In this document: positions 8,280-11,929 of the stretch, one piece after another
How positions within the stretch are numbered: the first letter of the stretch is position 1
Layout: every line of letters starts with the position of its first letter
NCBI GenBank assembly: GCA_004151065.3
Contig: NWUY0300071995.1
Span: 6,055-17,983, forward strand
DNA: 11,929 nucleotides
Reading direction: 5' to 3'
Source of the DNA: Larix sibirica
Taxonomy: Eukaryota; Streptophyta; Pinopsida; Pinales; Pinaceae
Position numbers and translations under genes: made by a program
Notes under the pieces: generated by a model
What the model saw: only the letters and a program-made list of their open reading frames with translations
Told to the model about the DNA's origin: nothing
Database searches by the model: none

Positions 8280-10276
8280 AATTTTGGAACTCTCTTTGAG
8301 CCTCAAGGGGACAAATGGTGGCTTCTCTAGTGGAATTCTGCCATTTTTAGATCAATGAAATTTATACGAGGATGGGGTAGGTTGACTGCTCGAAGCGGGC
8401 GGGATTTGGATAGACGAAAGCTTGAGGATGTTTATGTCTTCCTTGAAGAGGATCTCTACAGTTCAATGCTTTGAGAGGAGGCACCACACTTGAGTTGATT
8501 GTCCAAAAGGAGGATTAAATTGCTAGGTGTGGTCGAGTTCATGGTAGACTTCAGTGGATTGATGAAGGGGATCAAGATTCCAACTTCTATTTTGATTTCT
8601 TGAAGCGGAAAACATCTTCAAGGAATGTTGTTGGTTTGCACAATTGTTGGAGGTGGACTTCTCCAAGGCCAAAGACATGTTTGGACTTCACTTCCAGAAT
8701 AATTTTCTTCACTTATACTTTCACTACCAAGGTGTTGAAGGCTAGGAACACATGCTAAAAGATAATTCCTCATAAGGTTTTGATTGCTTACAGGGATAGG
8801 TTTGATGGGAGAATTTTCTAAAGATGAACTATTTATTGCTATCAATGGCATGAAGAATGGTAAGTCATCCACGAATGATCGTCTTCCTTGTTAATTCTTT
8901 AAGGCAATGTGGGATACGGTTGGTGATGATTTTTGTTACATGATCAACAAGGCCTTTCCTTCGGATCCTTGATGGGATCTATTAACCAAGGGTATATTAA
9001 GTTAATTTTAAAGAATATCGCTAAAGACTCAATCAAAAGTTGATGGCCCAGTGCTCTCCTCAATGTTTCCTGTAAGATCTTCGCAAAGGCAATTGTTGTC
9101 TACATTTATAGAGTGGCCTTGAGAGTTGTCTGAGAGGAGTTGCGAAGCTTTGTGCAAGGAAATTTTATATTGGACACTGTTTCTTTCCATGGGAGGCAAT
9201 TAAATGAGCTTGAAAAATGGATTATTACTTTTTGTTTCTGAACATTGACTTTGAAAAAGCATATGATCAAGTTGATTGGTCATTCACACAAAGATGTTGC
9301 ACTCTCTAGGATTTGGGCCTCAATGTGTTGACATGGTAAACATTACATTCTCCAATGCCTCAGCTTTTGTCTCAATGAACAATTCTCTTTTTGTTGTATC
9401 CCCCTTCACTGCTAGATAGCGTAGGGATACCATCTTGCCCATATCTTTATGTGCTAGTTGTTGATGATCTAGGTTATTTATTAGAGGTCGCTACACTTAG
9501 GGAAGGATTTGAGGTATTTCTCTCCCAAATAGTTTTAAGATGGTTAATAACCACTTTACGGACAACTCTCTCCTATCAGTTTGGCTGGATCAGGAGTCAA
9601 TGGAGAATACAAGAGGTTATTAGTGAGCAGAAGATGGATTTTTGGATGGTGGGCCTTGATGCATTTCTTGACTAGATTCCTTCATCTTGGAACTACACTC
9701 AGTCATGTGCAATTATGCACTACCTCGAGATCCCCTTCGCTCTCAGAAATGGCTAGGTGGGATTGATGTCTCCAAAAGCTTCAATCCAAGCTTCATTTAT
9801 AGCAGTTCAAAGATCTTTCTTTCGTGATTAAGCGCATCGTTGTTTCATGAATTCTCCAAGGCTCTCACATCTACTATGTTTCTTGTAGGCTACCCAACAA
9901 GACAAAATTCAAAAGATTGGAACATATTCTCAAATCATTTTTGTGGTCTAAGTATGGAAGGGAGGAAGGTCTTCCTATGGTTCCCTGGGATGTTTGTTGT
10001 GTGCCAAAGGAGGAGGGGGTATTGGGCCTTATTAATGTTTCATTGGAAGGCAAAATTCTTGCCACCTAGTGGGTGGTGAGATGCCTTGAGGGTTCCTCTC
10101 TATGGAGGTTCTTTTGTACTGCATGGTTACTTCAACACAACATGTGTTTAAACAACAGGGCACTTTTGGAATGTTTGATATCATCTCTCCACCCCCACTT
10201 GTTCCAGAATTTTGGTTTCTCCATTGGCAGAAGCATTTGGGAGGCATGGAAGTTTGTTTCCAAACTAGTCAAATGA
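8280..10276 (+). pseudogene. LINE A ORF2: reverse transcriptase domain remnant
   Basis: This domain synthesised cDNA on nicked target DNA. In order: the linker signature WIDEGDQDSNFYFDFLKRK (8555-8611); EFSKDELFIAINGMKNGKSS (8811-8870, RT motif 0); GYIKLILKNIAKDS then LLNVSCKIFAKA (about 8990-9090); FVQGNFILD (about 9150-9177); motif A FLNIDFEKAYDQVDW (9235-9279), with its catalytic Asp kept; SCPYLYVLVVDDLGYLLE (about 9433-9486) in the motif B area, where the usual QG.PLSP is damaged; and MVNNHFTDNSLLSVWLDQES, with FTDN at 9555-9566 in place of F/YADD. The thumb-like parts KMDFWMVGLDA, YLEIPF (9721-9738) and WDVCCVPKEEGVLGLINVSL (9986-10045) follow, and the last frame runs to 10276. Several frame changes and stops (for example 9239-9241) and the D-to-N change in the catalytic box rule out activity. 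Confidence 0.9.
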
Positions 10277-11239
10277 AATTTTACAGACATTAGATCTAAT
10301 TGAGACTTGGCTTGGCAACCAGTTTGAAGTTGGAAGCTTCAAAACCAATGCATCGTAGAGCTTCTTTAGTTCCAAGCTCATAGGTTGAGTAGGAAGGCTA
10401 TTTTCTTTTGGAGGGACCTGTGGAACTTTGACATCAAACATTGGAAATACTTGAGACAGTTAGCTCAGCAGAATGCTCTATTGCCTTCTAATAAGCTTGT
10501 TATCAAGTACATTATTGGGTTGATTTCTTAAGAGGACAGATTTCAATTTAAAATTGATATGTGAGGTTCTCTTTGGAAAGCTTGGGGTTGGGTGTATAGA
10601 AGACAGTTCACACAATATGATTGCAAAAAACTCTACTCCTCATTAACATCATAAGCATGTTTTTCTCCCTATTCTCAGTGCTTGTTAGACAACTTTGTAT
10701 TCAAATACGTGGATTTGCAGGTTGCATAGTGTATGGTCCATTTGCCTATCCTATAAATTGAGAGCTTCTGCTTGGTTGATCCTTTACCAAGGGGTCGCCA
10801 ACCAAGGGCTGCTTGGGTAAAAGCAGATTCATGAATGGACTTTGTTTGGTTTGTGGCAAGAAAGAGACAGTGAATCCCATAGTTTGGGAGTGTAAGCACA
10901 CAAGAGAATGTTGGCAGTACATTCAGATCAACATCCAGCTTTATTTTAACCTTTAGGGCAAGTTGCATTGGAGAGCTGCCCTTTTCAGTGAGTCCATGTA
11001 CTTAGTTACTGTTGCCTTCACAGGAATCTGGCACTGCATTATTTTCTGTCTAGAGGCTCAAGTGTAAGCATGCTTTTGCTAACAAGGTCAATTCCTTGCG
11101 GTCTTTTTGTTGTATTTTGTAAGAAGAGGTACATATGCAATTGTCAGCTAAAGGCTATGTTCGGATAAAAGATGCTAAAGAATTCGTTGTGCAAACTGCA
11201 AACCTACGACTTTATTTCTACTCTAATAGCACTAAGTAA
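10277..11239 (+). pseudogene. LINE A ORF2: C-terminal region with zf-RVT-like motif
   Basis: The C-terminal part of plant LINE ORF2 proteins carries a zinc-binding zf-RVT region of uncertain role, probably in nucleic-acid binding. Here NGLCLVCGKKETVNPIVWEC (10834-10893) and KHTRECW (to 10914) give CX2C, 12 residues, then C. The usual His after 'ET..' is Asn. Between 10277 and 10750 similarity is weak: FFWRDLWNFD (about 10405-10435) and scattered fragments. The end of the protein is readable as HAFANKVNSLRSFCCIL, a stop, then EEVHMQLSAKGYVRIKDAKE and a final stop at 11237-11239. The region is comparable to LINE B (4681-5345), but the two sequences differ clearly, so they are separate insertions. 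Confidence 0.8.
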
Positions 11240-11350
11240 GAGAATATGACTTTTCTTTGTATATAGCCTTCTGTTCTTGTTTTCACCTTTGTATATATAT
11301 ATTTAAGTGAATATAAGATGTAAAGTTAAAAATTAAAAAATAAAATAAAA
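11240..11350 (+). other. LINE A 3' UTR and A-rich tail
   Basis: About 85 bases of T-rich untranslated sequence follow the ORF2 stop, including a short TA run near 11292-11301. They end in an adenine-rich tail built of TAAAA-like units from about 11328 to 11350. The tail marks the 3' end of the LINE on the plus strand. No AATAAA hexamer is clearly placed ahead of it. Confidence 0.7.
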
Positions 11351-11598
11351 GGTGGACAGCATATCAGATGACTGTTTGACGGTAAGTTTCTTGAGAAAGT
11401 TGTACTTGAGTTTCTTTGTTTTGTCAACCAAACTAGAGTTAGTCTCTTGTATTATGTGTTGCAGTATTAATAAGCATCTGTGTCAAACACTAGTTGCAAG
11501 TATTGAACGCCATTCTTGTCTCCAACCCTAGGGCTGTGAGAGATCAAGCCTAACCTGTTACAAGACACGGGGGACACGTTTTAGATATATATATATAA
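11351..11598. other. Gene-free stretch between LINE A and the MITE
   Basis: No ORF or repeat is recognised. A GTAAGT at 11382 and a pyrimidine-poor TTGCAG ending at 11464 could bound an 83-nt intron, but the flanks show no coding signal. A TA microsatellite begins near 11585 and is the target in which the MITE sits. Confidence 0.5.
11591..11598. repeat. Candidate 8-bp target-site duplication, left
   Basis: The sequence atatataa precedes the left terminal repeat and matches atatatat (11913-11920) at 7 of 8 bases. The length is right for hAT elements, but both lie in a TA microsatellite, so the match has little weight by itself. Confidence 0.45.
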
Positions 11599-11610
11599 TA
11601 GTGTTACAAA
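11599..11610 (+). repeat. MITE terminal inverted repeat, left
   Basis: The sequence tagtgttacaaa pairs with tttgtaacactg (11901-11912) apart from the first base. Confidence 0.8.
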
Positions 11611-11900
11611 CACCGGCGATATATCGCCAACATCGCGATATATCACGATGTTCCTAGCTCGGCGATAATATCGCTGGAAAATATCGCCATTTGAAAATAT
11701 CGCGATTTTTTGAAAATAGCCGACAAAAATCGGCAAAAATCAGAAAATATCGCCAAAAATCGGGAAATATCAGCTGAGTCAAAAAATTAATATCTTTGTA
11801 TTTTTTAATTCCACCAATATATTGCTGATGTTTGCTGACATCTTCCCTGATAAATCCGATATTTTTTTGGACCCTCGGCGATATATTCGCCGACACGATA

Positions 11901-11912
11901 TTTGTAACACTG
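11901..11912 (-). repeat. MITE terminal inverted repeat, right
   Basis: The sequence tttgtaacactg has reverse complement cagtgttacaaa. It is followed directly by the (AT)n run that closes the window. Confidence 0.8.
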
Positions 11913-11929
11913 ATATATATATATATATA
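11913..11929. repeat. AT microsatellite at window end (right MITE flank)
   Basis: This is an uninterrupted (AT)n run. It is the continuation of the TA-rich target (about 11585-11598) split by the MITE and includes the candidate right duplication 11913-11920. Confidence 0.85.

Larger units (their letters stand above)
6423..11350 (+). mobile_element. LINE A: near full-length, inactive plant non-LTR retrotransposon (L1-like)
   Basis: This autonomous retrotransposon, now dead, once encoded an RNA-binding ORF1 protein and an endonuclease/reverse transcriptase for target-primed reverse transcription. The visible order is DUF4283-like region, CCHC knuckle, APE endonuclease, linker, RT, zf-RVT-like C-terminus, stop at 11237-11239, about 85 bases of 3' UTR, then a TAAAA-rich tail ending at 11350. 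The domain order and the ~4.9 kb length fit plant L1-type LINEs. At least five frame changes and more than ten in-frame stops were found by eye. The 5' end is not defined: coding similarity is clear from about 6560, and the frame is open from 6423. No target-site duplication matching ggtggacagc (after the tail) was found upstream. Confidence 0.85.
11599..11912. mobile_element. hAT-like MITE, 314 bp, complete
   Basis: A non-autonomous DNA transposon with no coding capacity that would need a transposase from elsewhere. Its ends are tagtgttacaaa (11599-11610) and, reverse-complemented, cagtgttacaaa (11901-11912): 11 of 12 identical, and both fit the YARNG start of hAT terminal repeats. Similarity continues inward with gaps: ggcgatatatcgcc at 11615-11628 (a perfect 14-bp palindrome) against ggcgatatattcgcc at 11877-11891. 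The inside is full of short subterminal words such as aaaatatcgcc and cggcgata on both strands. About 22 CpGs were counted by eye, far above the rest of the window. The 80-codon minus-strand frame inside (11896-11654) is low-complexity and not called. Confidence 0.75.

Noticed and set aside
8618-8872. 84-codon minus-strand ORF in LINE A
   Set aside because: The plus strand here carries LINE linker and RT motif 0 residues; the antisense frame has no recognised content.
10675-10968. 97-codon minus-strand ORF
   Set aside because: It is antisense to the zf-RVT-like motif of LINE A; no family is recognised.
11382-11464. GTAAGT...TTGCAG could be an 83-nt intron
   Set aside because: The flanking sequence shows no coding frame or known protein, and the stretch sits between two transposons.
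11654-11896. 80-codon minus-strand ORF inside the MITE
   Set aside because: It arises from the repeated CGATAT-type words; the element is non-coding.
1-11929. A new defence, toxin-antitoxin, CRISPR or biosynthetic system
   Set aside because: No repeat-spacer array, operon or intact enzyme gene is present; the supported features are explained by decayed plant retrotransposons, a SINE and a MITE.

Overview
The window looks like nuclear DNA of a seed plant and consists of decayed transposable elements. The evidence is an AT-rich background poor in CpG, plant-type LINE protein remnants with a zf-RVT-like C-terminus, a Pol III SINE, and a MITE with hAT-style ends. A gymnosperm or another large-genome plant would fit the density of old LINE debris, but that is inference. 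I found no intact host gene, RNA gene, CRISPR array, bacterial operon or novel defence-like system.

Layout. Positions 1-960 hold LTR-like, non-coding sequence with a decayed array of an 11-base motif, a polyadenylation-type hexamer, and a 31-bp direct duplication whose second copy begins right after the only N (813). Positions 1299-1510 are a 212-bp tRNA-type SINE on the minus strand, bounded by 16-bp target-site duplications that match at 15 of 16 bases. Positions 1527-4680 are about 3.2 kb of AT-rich sequence with nothing recognisable. Positions 4681-5345 carry the broken C-terminal part of a first LINE (LINE B). Positions 5346-5833 hold repeat structures, including a perfect 24-bp inverted repeat. 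On the minus strand, 5834-6263 holds two overlapping ORFs of unknown origin.

The main feature is a second, nearly full-length plant LINE (LINE A, about 6423-11350, plus strand). Its order is ORF1 with a DUF4283-like region and a CCHC zinc knuckle, then an APE-type endonuclease, reverse transcriptase, a zf-RVT-like C-terminus, a short 3' UTR and a TAAAA-rich tail. It is interrupted by many stops and frameshifts, and its catalytic RT motif has become FTDN, so it is dead. The last 330 bases hold a hAT-like MITE (11599-11912) in a TA microsatellite. It keeps about 22 CpGs and is probably the youngest insertion here.

No genes work together as a pathway. What can be read is an insertion history: old LTR debris and LINE B, LINE A, a SINE that would have depended on LINE enzymes to move, and a late DNA-transposon derivative. 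Positions of LINE domains are good to a few codons where motifs are named and looser elsewhere.
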